The notes: a model not told the origin generated them from the sequence alone. DNA of 16,804 nucleotides from Halobacteria archaeon (GCA_013041945.1 JABDRC010000264.1:1-16804); one strand, 5' to 3'. Counted from the stretch's first letter, positions 1 through 6,988 are shown. Program-made: numbers and translations.

Positions 1-467
1 TTGATGAGAACAACGCGAACATCTTCGGCCATTGCCAGCAACAGCTTGCGCAGGCTCTCGGCCTGTTCGGCATCCTTGTGCAGGACACTTTCCTGCTGAC
101 GAAATTCACCGATGCGTTCCATCTTGGTGACGCCATCAACCATACGGGCAATGGTCGGTCCGAAATCATCGCCCACCTGACCGAGTGTCGTCGACGTGTC
201 CTCGACGACATCATGCAACACGGCGGCCACCAGGGTTTCATAGTCCAGCTTGAGTTCATCAAGAATTTCGGCCACGGCCAGTGCATGCAGATAATAGGGC
301 TCGCCGGATTTACGCAGCTGGTCGTGATGGGCATGACAGGCGGTCTCGATGGCCAGGCTCAGCGCCTTGCCATGCTCCGGGGTATGGCGGGACAGCAGCG
401 CGGCAACGCGCTGCCGGTCGGCGGCGTCAATGCACTCCATTCCGGAATCGCCCTGATTACCTGTCAT
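1..467 (-). CDS. relA: RelA/SpoT-family (p)ppGpp synthetase/hydrolase, N-terminal part (cut by window edge)
   Basis: Only the first 155 codons are present; the gene continues past base 1. It should make and/or degrade the stringent-response alarmone (p)ppGpp in the cytoplasm. The visible part is the HD hydrolase domain: a first histidine in PYYLHALAVAEIL (about residues 57-69), then LVAAVLHDVVEDT with the His-Asp and Glu-Asp pairs, then RKLLLAMAEDVRVVLI leading into the synthetase domain. The ATG at 467 is preceded by GAAGAG at suitable spacing, with an in-frame TGA four codons upstream. The HD residues are intact here, whereas E. coli RelA has lost them. The segment just before the edge looks more like RelA than SpoT, but the synthetase and C-terminal domains are out of view, so relA versus spoT is not settled. 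It lies 188 bases downstream of the dynamin-like gene, probably as a separate unit. Confidence 0.85.
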   Translation of the reverse strand, partial: MTGNQGDSGMECIDAADRQRVAALLSRHTPEHGKALSLAIETACHAHHDQLRKSGEPYYLHALAVAEILDELKLDYETLVAAVLHDVVEDTSTTLGQVGDDFGPTIARMVDGVTKMERIGEFRQQESVLHKDAEQAESLRKLLLAMAEDVRVVLI

Positions 468-655
468 GCTTACTCTTCAATACCATTCCGGCTGTCCGCA
501 GGTCGGGACCGGCTTCCTCATCGGTCATCCCCGGGCGCACATATAATAAGAACTTGTTTTAATTGAGAATAGTCGAACCGGGCGTGGACGGCAACACGAT
601 TGGCATGGAAACTCGATACAACTACCGGCGCAGATACGGTATTTGGCGGGCCGTG

Positions 656-2191
656 TCAGCCGGCCGCCGGTTTCGGGGGAGTCCTTTCCTGCTGGTCTGT
701 TTCGGGACTGACCACGGACAGCGGCACGGCCGCCCGGGTGTGCGGCGCAACACTGCCGGACGGATCCGTGAAACTGTCATTGAGGACCTGTACATTTTCA
801 TTGGCCTCGGCAATGACCTTGCGCAGACGTTTGCGTGTGCGTGCGTTCCAGCCCAGCGGCAGGCGCCTGAACAGGCTGACCCACGGGCGGGTGTTGAAGA
901 TAAAGGCACTGCGCAGACGGCCACGCTCGATTCCCGGGGCGAATTGCCTGTCGATCAGCCGGAGTATGCGTCCGGCCATCAGCTTGCGCGCCCTCAAGTG
1001 CAGGAAGCCGAACAGGATCACGACGGCCGCGAGCGCGATGAGCGACCAGGCGATGTTGCCTGTCGCCCCCTCCCACCAGGCAGGCGCACTCCATTGCCAG
1101 CCATCCCGCATGCCCAGCCAGCCTGCCGCAACGACTGCGAGCACGGCGAAGACACCGGCAATCGCAGCATCGGCCCACAGGACACTGCGCCGCCATTGTG
1201 TCCGGTAGGCAGTCAGCCTGGGTACCAGCTTCTCTTCGATGTGATAGGCCAGCTTTTCAAGTGCACCGGTGATGCGGTAGGAGCGCTCCACACCAACGCG
1301 GCTGATGCGATGATGAATCGCGGACAGATCATGGTCACGCTTGGTTTCGTAGCGCGAGCGCAGGGCTTCATTCTCGATGACGACCGCCGCGTCGGGATTG
1401 TAGATACAGTAGAAGCGGCCGGCCGTCAGGCCCTCCTGTGCGAGTGCGCGCTGCCAGGCACCGACGACCTCTTCCGGGTTGTCGTCCCTGGCGGTGGTGT
1501 CCATCTGGTTGAGAATGAAAACGAACTTTGTAGCATCCGGACGGTGGATGGTGTCGCCGACCAGGTGTTTGAGGGTGTCGCGCATGGCGCCCGGCTCGGG
1601 GTGACGCGCATCGAAAAACACCAGCACCAGGTCGGACAGGTCGATGATATGGTCCGTCAGGCGCAGGGTGGCATTGCGCTGCGAGTCCGCGTCGAAACCG
1701 GGTGAATCGATAAGGATGCGCCCGTGCAGCTTCGCGCTGGCACTGGTCTTGAGTTGCAGGTAGGTATCGACCCGTCGTCCTTCACCGTGCGCCACTTTCT
1801 CGAGTTCATTGCTGATCTGGTAAAAGGGAAAGCGCGGATCGGCATCCAGTGCCGACCCGGGCAATGTTTGCGCATGCTGTTCGCTGCCGTAGCAAATGAC
1901 GGTGAATTTGTCGTCGACTGCCTGGTTGCCGGTCTCCTGCAGGGTCTCGCCGAGAAAATGATTGATAAAGGTCGATTTGCCGGCGGAGAACGTGCCCAGC
2001 ACGGAAATCATCGGCCACCAGGAGATCTGCGTCGCGAATGACTGTTCGGCATCCAGCAGGCCCAGCGAACGACCGACATCATCGAGATGGCGGTAGCTTC
2101 GCACGACCGAGACGAGTACCGGATTTTCCTTTTTCAGCTGCGCCTCGAGACTGTTGAGGCGTTGCCTGATGGTTTTGCCTGCCCTGGGCAT
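656..2191 (-). CDS. Bacterial dynamin-like GTPase with two C-terminal membrane segments
   Basis: A 511-residue GTPase of the dynamin_N group, expected to bind the inner membrane from the cytoplasm. The P-loop is GTFSAGKST (66-74), G3 is DSPGF (162-166), and G4 appears as NQMD (228-231), a variant of the usual N/TKxD. Two hydrophobic segments, about 338-361 and 380-399, form a hairpin anchor. A basic stretch follows (about 400-460), then a Pro-rich C-terminus. Bacterial dynamin-like proteins remodel or protect membranes, but the substrate here is unknown. An AGGA precedes the ATG. The gene follows the DUF302 gene after a 180-base gap holding a long inverted repeat, so it may belong to the same operon or be partly uncoupled. 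The family call is secure; the biological role is not. Confidence 0.9.
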   Translation of the reverse strand: MPRAGKTIRQRLNSLEAQLKKENPVLVSVVRSYRHLDDVGRSLGLLDAEQSFATQISWWPMISVLGTFSAGKSTFINHFLGETLQETGNQAVDDKFTVICYGSEQHAQTLPGSALDADPRFPFYQISNELEKVAHGEGRRVDTYLQLKTSASAKLHGRILIDSPGFDADSQRNATLRLTDHIIDLSDLVLVFFDARHPEPGAMRDTLKHLVGDTIHRPDATKFVFILNQMDTTARDDNPEEVVGAWQRALAQEGLTAGRFYCIYNPDAAVVIENEALRSRYETKRDHDLSAIHHRISRVGVERSYRITGALEKLAYHIEEKLVPRLTAYRTQWRRSVLWADAAIAGVFAVLAVVAAGWLGMRDGWQWSAPAWWEGATGNIAWSLIALAAVVILFGFLHLRARKLMAGRILRLIDRQFAPGIERGRLRSAFIFNTRPWVSLFRRLPLGWNARTRKRLRKVIAEANENVQVLNDSFTDPSGSVAPHTRAAVPLSVVSPETDQQERTPPKPAAG

Positions 2192-2290
2192 CGTTTGGTT
2201 TCCTGCAGGTTCAGTGAACAGTTATCGGCATGGAAACATGCCACCCGCGGACTGCGTGTTTCCTGTCAGTCATTTGCGACCCCCGCAGGG

Positions 2291-2327
2291 CGGGACGTGC
2301 AGCATGACGTTGTGGCGGCACGTCCCG
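2291..2327. other. Perfect 10-bp inverted repeat between DUF302 and dynamin-like genes
   Basis: CGGGACGTGC at 2291-2300 is matched by GCACGTCCCG at 2318-2327, with a 17-base loop. It sits about 45 bases downstream of the DUF302 stop codon and about 100 bases upstream of the dynamin-like start. No T-run follows on the minus strand, so it is not a classical intrinsic terminator. It could be a processing or mRNA-stabilising hairpin, or a protein-binding site. Confidence 0.5.
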
Positions 2328-2371
2328 ACCGGGGCTGTCGTTCATTGTCTGTTTCAACACCGGCCCGATGG

Positions 2372-2980
2372 CTAGAAATCGCCCTCGGCGCCGCGGTTCA
2401 TGATGTCCAGAATGACATCCTTCACCTCGTTAGCCTCGTCAAACAGATCATCGGGCAGGGTCTTGCCACCGTGGATCATCATGTCCATGTTCAGGGAATA
2501 GATCCACAGCTTGCCGTCTGTGTCTTCAACCAGGGACACCCTGCAGGGCAGGTAGGCCGAGTAGGCATCCGAGTATTCCAGCATCTTGGCCGCCGTCAGG
2601 GGATTACAGTACATGTAGATCTTCCAGAAACGCTGCGGTTCGCCTGTCATGGCGGCGACCTGCTCGGACAACGGCAATTCACCGACATTGTTTATGTTGT
2701 GTTCATTGGCTACGAAATTCATGGTCTGCTCGACATCCTCGACCGTCAGGCCATCGGCGACGGGGATCTTCCACACTGTCGCTTCCGCCCCGTTACCGGT
2801 CGCCGCCAGCTGCTTGAACATTTCGGTATAGACGACCGGCGCTTTTTCGTCGAACGAGGACAGGTTGCCGAGGTCCTTCAGGTTCTGCAGATTGAACCCG
2901 TAGGCAAAAAACACCCAGACCAGCCCGGCGACGATGACCAATCCGACCAGTGCCAGCAAATTCCAAAGCAGCTTGAACAT
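2372..2980 (-). CDS. Membrane-anchored DUF302 protein
   Basis: A 202-residue protein with one N-terminal membrane segment (about 5-27, MFKLLWNLL onward). The lysine on the N-terminal side suggests the C-terminal domain is periplasmic. The C-terminal half carries the DUF302 signature: IYMYCNP (about 121-127), a tyrosine-rich stretch, and LPCRVSLVED (144-153), followed by the conserved Asn-Met-Asp and acidic end. Cys125 and Cys146 are the only cysteines and may be functional. The biochemical role of DUF302 is not established; such proteins are frequent in sulfur-oxidising and other redox-active bacteria. AGAGGAG lies six bases before the ATG. Only 27 bases separate it from the TPR gene, so the two are almost certainly co-transcribed. 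Confidence 0.88.
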   Translation of the reverse strand: MFKLLWNLLALVGLVIVAGLVWVFFAYGFNLQNLKDLGNLSSFDEKAPVVYTEMFKQLAATGNGAEATVWKIPVADGLTVEDVEQTMNFVANEHNINNVGELPLSEQVAAMTGEPQRFWKIYMYCNPLTAAKMLEYSDAYSAYLPCRVSLVEDTDGKLWIYSLNMDMMIHGGKTLPDDLFDEANEVKDVILDIMNRGAEGDF

Positions 2981-3007
2981 AGCGAACTCCTCTCTTTGTC
3001 TCGTTGA

Positions 3008-4153
3008 TTATTGAACGGCAGGCTTCTTGTCGGCGATATATTGTGCCAGCTCATCTGCCTGTGGACCCTGCAAGCCCTTGAGGACATCGACCAGTTGCTG
3101 CGCCTCGGTCAGCAGACCCTCGTCCGCAAGTCGCTTGCCGGCCTCGAAATAGGAGGCCGAGGCCAGGTCCCACTTGCCCTGGGAGAAATACATATTGCCG
3201 AGCTCACCATAACCATCAGGATTGTTCGGGTCCAGCTCGATCATGGCCTGGTATTTCTGCTCGGCCGTCGCGTAGTCACGCAACCAGTAGGCCTCGCGCG
3301 CGGCGGCCAGCAAGCGATAGGTGCTTACCGACTCGTCGACTGCAGGTGCTGCCGCGGCGAGTGGCGGCAGCATCGACTGTTCTTCTTCTGCGGAAACCAT
3401 GGCATCCGGGACGGCCGTATCTTCAGCGGCGGGTACGGCGCCCGTATCGGCCCGGTCGGGCCGCTCGACCACGATATCTGCTGTTTCGGCAGCGCCCTGT
3501 CCTGCGATATCCACAGAAGGTGACAGCCCGGGTACTTCAACCGCATCGGTCGTCGGTGCACCGACGGCTGCCGGGGCTGCGACCGCCGCCTCTGCGGCCC
3601 TGTCTGCCGTTGTCGCAGCCGTATCGGCGGCGGTCGACACCATGTCGTCCTGTGCACCGGCCATGTCGGCTGCCGGCACCGCAATCCCGGTCTCCGCTAC
3701 CTTGTCTGCCATTGTCGCAGCCGTATCGGCGGCGGTCGACACCGCATCACCGACCGTGTCGGCCGCAACCGCCGCCTCATCCATGTCCCGTGCCACCGTG
3801 CCGGGTAGAACGCCGGTATCGGCCCTGGTTGCCGGCACAGCTTCATCTTCCGCGGTATCCCCGGCAGGCGCATCACGCCGCGGCGCCTCGATTGGCTGCG
3901 GCGAAATCGCCGTATCGGTCACCGGTCCACCTGCCGCCCGTTCAGCATCGGCCGCAGCCGCCTGATCCGACCCGTCACGGCTGCCGGTATCCGTCTGATC
4001 ATCAGCCGCATCTTCCTGTGTCTGGTCAAAGGCCAGGAAGGCGGGTAGTTCCATGTCCGGGAACAATTCACCGCGATAGACAAGGCCAATGGCCAGCAAG
4101 GCAACCACGATCAGGGCAAAACCATGACTCAAAATACGTGCAAAAAGATTCAT
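3008..4153 (-). CDS. Inner-membrane protein with long Ala-rich linker and C-terminal TPR repeats
   Basis: A 381-residue protein of three parts. Residues 1-28 form a membrane anchor (LILSHGFALIVVALLAIG-like). Residues 40-275 are a low-complexity linker rich in Ala, Asp, Thr, Val and Pro, including a repeated VSTAADTAAT motif. Residues 277-381 contain about two tetratricopeptide repeats with typical spacing (AREAYWLRDYATAEQKY, then ELDPNNPDGYGELGNMY). TPRs usually bind partner proteins. The charge pattern suggests N-in topology with the TPRs in the periplasm, but that is inference. AGGAG precedes the ATG by eight bases. It lies between the ParA-like gene (21-base gap) and the DUF302 gene (27-base gap), so it is a natural candidate partner for one of them. 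No specific family name is recognised. Confidence 0.85.
   Translation of the reverse strand: MNLFARILSHGFALIVVALLAIGLVYRGELFPDMELPAFLAFDQTQEDAADDQTDTGSRDGSDQAAAADAERAAGGPVTDTAISPQPIEAPRRDAPAGDTAEDEAVPATRADTGVLPGTVARDMDEAAVAADTVGDAVSTAADTAATMADKVAETGIAVPAADMAGAQDDMVSTAADTAATTADRAAEAAVAAPAAVGAPTTDAVEVPGLSPSVDIAGQGAAETADIVVERPDRADTGAVPAAEDTAVPDAMVSAEEEQSMLPPLAAAAPAVDESVSTYRLLAAAREAYWLRDYATAEQKYQAMIELDPNNPDGYGELGNMYFSQGKWDLASASYFEAGKRLADEGLLTEAQQLVDVLKGLQGPQADELAQYIADKKPAVQ
3601..3743. repeat. 41-bp direct repeat inside the TPR gene linker
   Basis: Bases 3601-3641 and 3703-3743 are the same apart from one mismatch (ninth base, g versus a), at an offset of 102 bases (34 codons). On the minus strand they encode the two VSTAADTAAT copies of the linker. 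The near identity suggests recent duplication in this low-complexity segment, which probably varies in length between strains. Confidence 0.85.
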
Positions 4154-4174
4154 AACGACTACTCCTGCTACAAA

Positions 4175-4837
4175 TTAATTCTGGTTAGCGGCAATATCCG
4201 GGTACAGGGCATGCGCGAACGACCCGAATTCCCCGGCCGCCTTGCTGCCCGGCCACATCTCGAAGACGGCCAGGCCTTCGCTGAGTGACCGCCGGAAACT
4301 GGTTCGCATGCGCAATCGCTGGGGCATCACCATATCGATACCCGGCAGTGTCCGGAGTGCCTCTTCGGTCTCATGCGTCTCACGGATCGACTTGTTGGTA
4401 TCGGCCCGGTTGATGAAGGCAATCGTATGCTGGTTCCCGTTGAACTTCATGGCTTCCGTGTCGGGTCCGATGATATGCAGAAATCGCTGGGTCGCCCATA
4501 CATCCGCCTGGCTGGGCGGCACCGGTACGAGGATCCTGTCGGCGGAGGTCATGGCTTCCTTCATGGCCGCCATATTGGCTGCACCGACATCGACCAGCAC
4601 CTCGCAGTCGGTATGGGACAACAGCTGGTCTCTCAGGACTGCCCGTACTGAGTGTATCTCCAGATTCGGCCGCACGCCGATTTCATCGCGCAACATACCG
4701 AGATCGCTGAATGTACACTGCGGATCAAGATCATAACCGACCACTCTCCTGCCCTGCTTTACCAGCCAGATCGCAAGATTGAACGCAACCGTACTTTTGC
4801 CGGAGCCACCCTTGAGATTTGCAATGACTGTTATCAT
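4175..4837 (-). CDS. ParA/MinD-type ATPase without N-terminal DNA-binding domain
   Basis: A 220-residue cytoplasmic P-loop ATPase of the ParA group. It begins MITVIANLKGG, with the deviant Walker A motif KGGSGKST (9-16), the A' aspartate in DLDPQ (36-40) and Walker B LVDVGA (81-86). Such proteins dimerise with ATP and position cargo (plasmids, chemoreceptor clusters, carboxysomes) on the nucleoid or membrane. It is the short form with no HTH, and no ParB or parS-like repeat is visible, so plasmid or chromosome partition is unlikely. A GTG at 4849 would add four residues, but the only GAGG lies directly against it. The ATG at 4837, with GAGGG about 11 bases upstream, fits the family N-terminus better. 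It is closely spaced with the TPR gene downstream (21 bases) and the exported protein gene upstream (51 bases). Confidence 0.88.
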   Translation of the reverse strand: MITVIANLKGGSGKSTVAFNLAIWLVKQGRRVVGYDLDPQCTFSDLGMLRDEIGVRPNLEIHSVRAVLRDQLLSHTDCEVLVDVGAANMAAMKEAMTSADRILVPVPPSQADVWATQRFLHIIGPDTEAMKFNGNQHTIAFINRADTNKSIRETHETEEALRTLPGIDMVMPQRLRMRTSFRRSLSEGLAVFEMWPGSKAAGEFGSFAHALYPDIAANQN

Positions 4838-4888
4838 GTCAAGTCGCACCCTCGATATTCATCGAACCGGTTAACGACTCTCCGATCG

Positions 4889-5668
4889 TCAACGCTGCTG
4901 CGAACCGCCCTGGCCTGGCTTAACCTCTGTGAAATCATCGGGTACGTTGAACAGGTCTCCGGGCTGCGATCCCGTTTTGATGTCGAGCAGTTCGCGGCTG
5001 TAGACACCGGTCTGTTCCTCGCGTACGTTGGCACCGAGTTCCGCGTCATACCACTGGTACGATACATTACTGGAATCGCCGGTCCCCGTCACCGTCATCT
5101 CCCATTTCTCCGTCTGCCGCCGGTTGACGGTTTCCTTGCCAAGCAGACGCAGGCTCATTGTAACCCCATCCGGCATGACCTGTTTGAGGGGCGTATGCCT
5201 TTCATAATCCAGCCACAGGGTTACTTCACGGCTCTCCTGGTCGTCCCCGCGGGGAGTCAGCAGCCACTTGACCGCCTTGCGCCCATTGACATTCTCAGTG
5301 CCCAGGGACTTGCACAGGAGCCCCTGCTGTCCCGTACAGGGATCTGCCGACGGTGCCTCTTGCGAAGGGTGCCCGCTGCCGGCCGACCCTGCCTGTCCGA
5401 TGGAACGGCGCATAAAGGAACGCTTGCCGGGATTGAGCAGGTAGACTTCCTGAGTCCTGAAATTGACGATCTGGACCAGTTTCTCGTCATTGACCTCATA
5501 TTCCGTGCGCACCCCGTCCTTGCCCACGAATAGCCTGCCTGTGCGCTCACCCTCGCGGGGAGAGCTTTCCTTCGTAGTTGCTGAATATTCCGATGATGCG
5601 GCTGAAACAGGCTGGAAGGTCACCAGCAGGAACACGGCCAGACACAACCGCAGGAAGCTTGGTTTCAT
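4889..5668 (-). CDS. Exported DUF4412/LolA-like protein of unknown function
   Basis: A 259-residue protein with a Sec signal peptide (MKPSFLRLCLAVFLLVTFQPVSA, likely cut before Ala24), so it is probably periplasmic. The rest is beta-rich: repeated segments of the type EVYLLNPGKRSF, KAVKWLLTP, VTLWLDYERHTPLKQVM, and a C-terminal LFNVPDDFTEV. This pattern fits DUF4412 and outer-membrane lipoprotein-sorting-like folds, which bind hydrophobic or lipid ligands. Cys111 and Cys119 could form a disulfide. The start has only a weak GGA upstream, and the strong terminator of the sulfur globule-like gene lies just 35 bases before it. No separate promoter is evident in that gap, so it may depend on read-through. 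It heads the ParA-TPR-DUF302 set. The family assignment is moderate; no gene name is offered. Confidence 0.78.
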   Translation of the reverse strand: MKPSFLRLCLAVFLLVTFQPVSAASSEYSATTKESSPREGERTGRLFVGKDGVRTEYEVNDEKLVQIVNFRTQEVYLLNPGKRSFMRRSIGQAGSAGSGHPSQEAPSADPCTGQQGLLCKSLGTENVNGRKAVKWLLTPRGDDQESREVTLWLDYERHTPLKQVMPDGVTMSLRLLGKETVNRRQTEKWEMTVTGTGDSSNVSYQWYDAELGANVREEQTGVYSRELLDIKTGSQPGDLFNVPDDFTEVKPGQGGSQQR

Positions 5669-5696
5669 CTACTGATCCGTCTTGTGGTTCAGATAT

Positions 5697-5737
5697 AAAA
5701 AAAGCGAGCCAGTACACAATCGTGTGACTGGCTCGCT
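5697..5737 (-). terminator. Intrinsic terminator of the sulfur globule-like gene
   Basis: On the minus strand, AGCGAGCCAGT and ACTGGCTCGCT (5703-5713 and 5727-5737) form an 11-bp stem that extends inward through ACAC/GTGT with one bulged base. Seven T residues follow directly (complement of 5697-5703). It begins 17 bases after the stop codon at 5754. It is also only about 30 bases upstream of the next minus-strand gene, so it could act as an attenuator between a highly expressed structural gene and the operon behind it. Confidence 0.92.
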
Positions 5738-5753
5738 GATACGCAAAGATGCG

Positions 5754-6122
5754 TTACTGGGTCGTGGCAGCCGGTGCAGCAGGTGCAGGTGCTGCGTACG
5801 GGACACCGCCATAGGGGGCGCCATAGCCGCCATAGCCGTAACCCGGATAGCCGCCATAGCCATAACCGGGATAACCGCCATAGCCGTACGGGCCGTAGCC
5901 GCCATAGCCATAGTGACGGCCATAACCACGGCCATAACCGGAACCCCGGCCACCACCGCTCATGTTGAAGTTCATGTCACCCCAACCATCGCCGTCAAAC
6001 GGGCCCCAGTCGGAACCATAGTTATTACCGCCCCAAGGACCACCCCAGGCATGGGCCGTGGAGAATGGTATTGTCATGAGGCCGGCAACAGCGACTGCAT
6101 ACATCGTCTTTCTGATACTCAT
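5754..6122 (-). CDS. Sulfur globule protein-like exported Gly/Tyr/Pro-rich protein
   Basis: A 122-residue protein with a clear signal peptide (1-25, ending AHA before WGG), so it is exported by Sec. The mature part starts with Trp/Gly/Asp-rich segments (WGGPWGG, GDGWGDMNFNMSGGGRG). It continues with YG-rich repeats including two copies of GGYPGYGY (82-97), and ends VPYAAPAPAAPAATTQ. The layout of AWGG start, GDGWGD, N-F-N-M-S, GYGRGY, YPGYGYGG and a VPYAAP-type tail resembles the SgpA/B/C envelope proteins of sulfur globules in Allochromatium. Those proteins coat extracytoplasmic sulfur deposits. AAGGAGGT lies eight bases before the ATG, a very strong ribosome site, as expected for an abundant structural protein. 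It has its own terminator and a candidate promoter. Other Gly/Tyr-rich exported proteins exist, so the function is likely but not proven. Confidence 0.85.
   Translation of the reverse strand: MSIRKTMYAVAVAGLMTIPFSTAHAWGGPWGGNNYGSDWGPFDGDGWGDMNFNMSGGGRGSGYGRGYGRHYGYGGYGPYGYGGYPGYGYGGYPGYGYGGYGAPYGGVPYAAPAPAAPAATTQ
5811..5912 (-). repeat. YG/GGYPGYGY coding repeats in the sulfur globule-like gene
   Basis: Residues 71-104 consist of short GGY, PGY and PYG units, including a 24-base tandem duplication that encodes GGYPGYGY twice. Slippage here could change the length of the tyrosine-glycine domain. Confidence 0.8.
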
Positions 6123-6228
6123 TGGTAGTACCTCCTTATTGTTAAAGCAGATCGTTGCTAAACATCTGCCGGGTCTCCCTCAAGACAATCGGATCAGCAA
6201 TCACAGGGAGAAACATCACTGACCAGTC

Positions 6229-6245
6229 GACCTGTTTGTCAGGTC
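6229..6245. promoter_or_regulatory. Inverted repeat in leader of the sulfur globule-like gene
   Basis: GACCTG (6229-6234) and CAGGTC (6240-6245) are separated by five bases. The repeat lies about 107 bases upstream of the sulfur globule-like start. It could be an mRNA hairpin or an operator. On the plus strand it is followed by ATTTTTG, but no plus-strand gene precedes it, so a terminator reading is not supported. Confidence 0.35.
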
Positions 6246-6271
6246 ATTTTTGTCCATTCAACAACCGGCAC

Positions 6272-6285
6272 ATTCCTGCAGGAAT
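6272..6285. promoter_or_regulatory. Perfect 14-bp palindrome upstream of the sulfur globule-like gene
   Basis: ATTCCTGCAGGAAT reads identically on both strands. It lies about 150 bases upstream of the start codon and about 35 bases downstream of the candidate -10 box. It is a candidate operator for sulfide- or sulfur-responsive control; the binding protein is unknown. Confidence 0.45.
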
Positions 6286-6320
6286 AAACGCCAGTGGGTT
6301 CACTAAAATCTTTATTCTTC

Positions 6321-6348
6321 ATCTTAAGTACAAACCGCAATCTGTCAA
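6321..6348 (-). promoter_or_regulatory. Candidate sigma-70 promoter for the sulfur globule-like gene
   Basis: On the minus strand a perfect -35 box TTGACA (6343-6348) is followed after 16 bases by TAAGAT (6321-6326, four of six matches). It lies just beyond the stop codon of the lipoprotein gene and would give a leader of roughly 190 bases carrying both inverted repeats. No other good promoter was seen in the 6123-6356 gap. Confidence 0.5.
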
Positions 6349-6356
6349 TACATTGA

Positions 6357-6911
6357 CTACCAGGCATATCCCGGAAAACCCTGCGGATACTGGCCAAACG
6401 CCCCGGGCTGCGGTGCGTACCCTGTACCCCAGGCAGGTTGCCCACCCGGAAACTGCCAGACATTGTGTGGCTGTTGTGGCTGTGTGGCGCCTACAGGCCT
6501 GTCCACGTTACCCCATGGCCGGCGTGATCCTGTCGTGGCCGGCCCGCCGGGGCTTTGTGCCGTCGCCTGTCCGGCGGTCCAGGGTAAATATTTCCCGGAA
6601 TCCTGATCAGAAGGCCACTGATATTGTTCTGTTTTATCTGTCTTTCCGGCAGATGCGCCCCCCGCTGCCGGCGCCTGCAGGGTGGTTTGGCGATCCTGAA
6701 TGAATTGACTTCCCGGGGAAGTTGCCAACGGCGCTGTGTTGTATCCGGCAGGACCGCCTGGCTGTTTCGGCGTGGGATACCACTCCGGGGCTGCCACGGG
6801 AGGAGATTTTTGCGACGAACTGTCCTGCTTGCCGTTCATGTTGGCGGCATCGTCTTTGGCGCAAGCAGTGATTATCATCACGCTAACGAGAAATATCTCT
6901 CTGGCATACAA
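6357..6911 (-). CDS. Probable lipoprotein with Gln/Pro/Gly/Trp/Tyr-rich low-complexity body
   Basis: The open frame contains a short lipoprotein signal, YAREIFLVSVMIITAC, with lipobox ITAC. The best start for it is the TTG at 6911, giving about 184 residues with the lipid-modified Cys at about residue 17. The mature part is low in complexity: Pro/Gln/Ser segments, then WPSDQD, a central WTAGQAT, and a C-terminus of Trp, Gly, Pro, Gln and Tyr ending QYPQGFPGYAW. No catalytic domain is seen. The TTG has a GAGGG 16 bases upstream, which is too far for a good ribosome site. An alternative ATG at 6986, two bases after the previous stop, would add 25 residues ahead of the hydrophobic part, which is unusual for a lipoprotein. 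The start is therefore uncertain. The composition resembles its neighbours and suggests an extracytoplasmic structural role (inference). Confidence 0.65.
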   Translation of the reverse strand: MYAREIFLVSVMIITACAKDDAANMNGKQDSSSQKSPPVAAPEWYPTPKQPGGPAGYNTAPLATSPGSQFIQDRQTTLQAPAAGGASAGKTDKTEQYQWPSDQDSGKYLPWTAGQATAQSPGGPATTGSRRPWGNVDRPVGATQPQQPHNVWQFPGGQPAWGTGYAPQPGAFGQYPQGFPGYAW

Positions 6912-6988
6912 TGTATTGTCAACAGATCCCTCACTCAGAATCAAAAAAATAGTGTAAAGATCTGTATCGCCCTCTTGCTGCTTCATGG

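Noticed and set aside
563..1705. Long plus-strand frame (380 codons) opposite the dynamin-like gene
   Set aside because: It mirrors a well-supported GTPase with clear motifs; its own translation is Arg/Gly-rich with no domain and no ribosome site.
3321..4155. Plus-strand Ala/Ser- and Pro/Arg-rich frames opposite the TPR gene
   Set aside because: They arise from the low-complexity linker on the minus strand and have no start signals or domains.
4175..4837. Plasmid or chromosome partition (ParABS) locus
   Set aside because: No ParB gene, no parS-like palindromes and no replication gene are nearby; the ATPase sits in a metabolic or membrane operon.
6229..6255. Plus-strand terminator (short hairpin followed by ATTTTTG)
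   Set aside because: No plus-strand gene lies upstream, the stem is only six base pairs, and the site is in the leader of a minus-strand gene.
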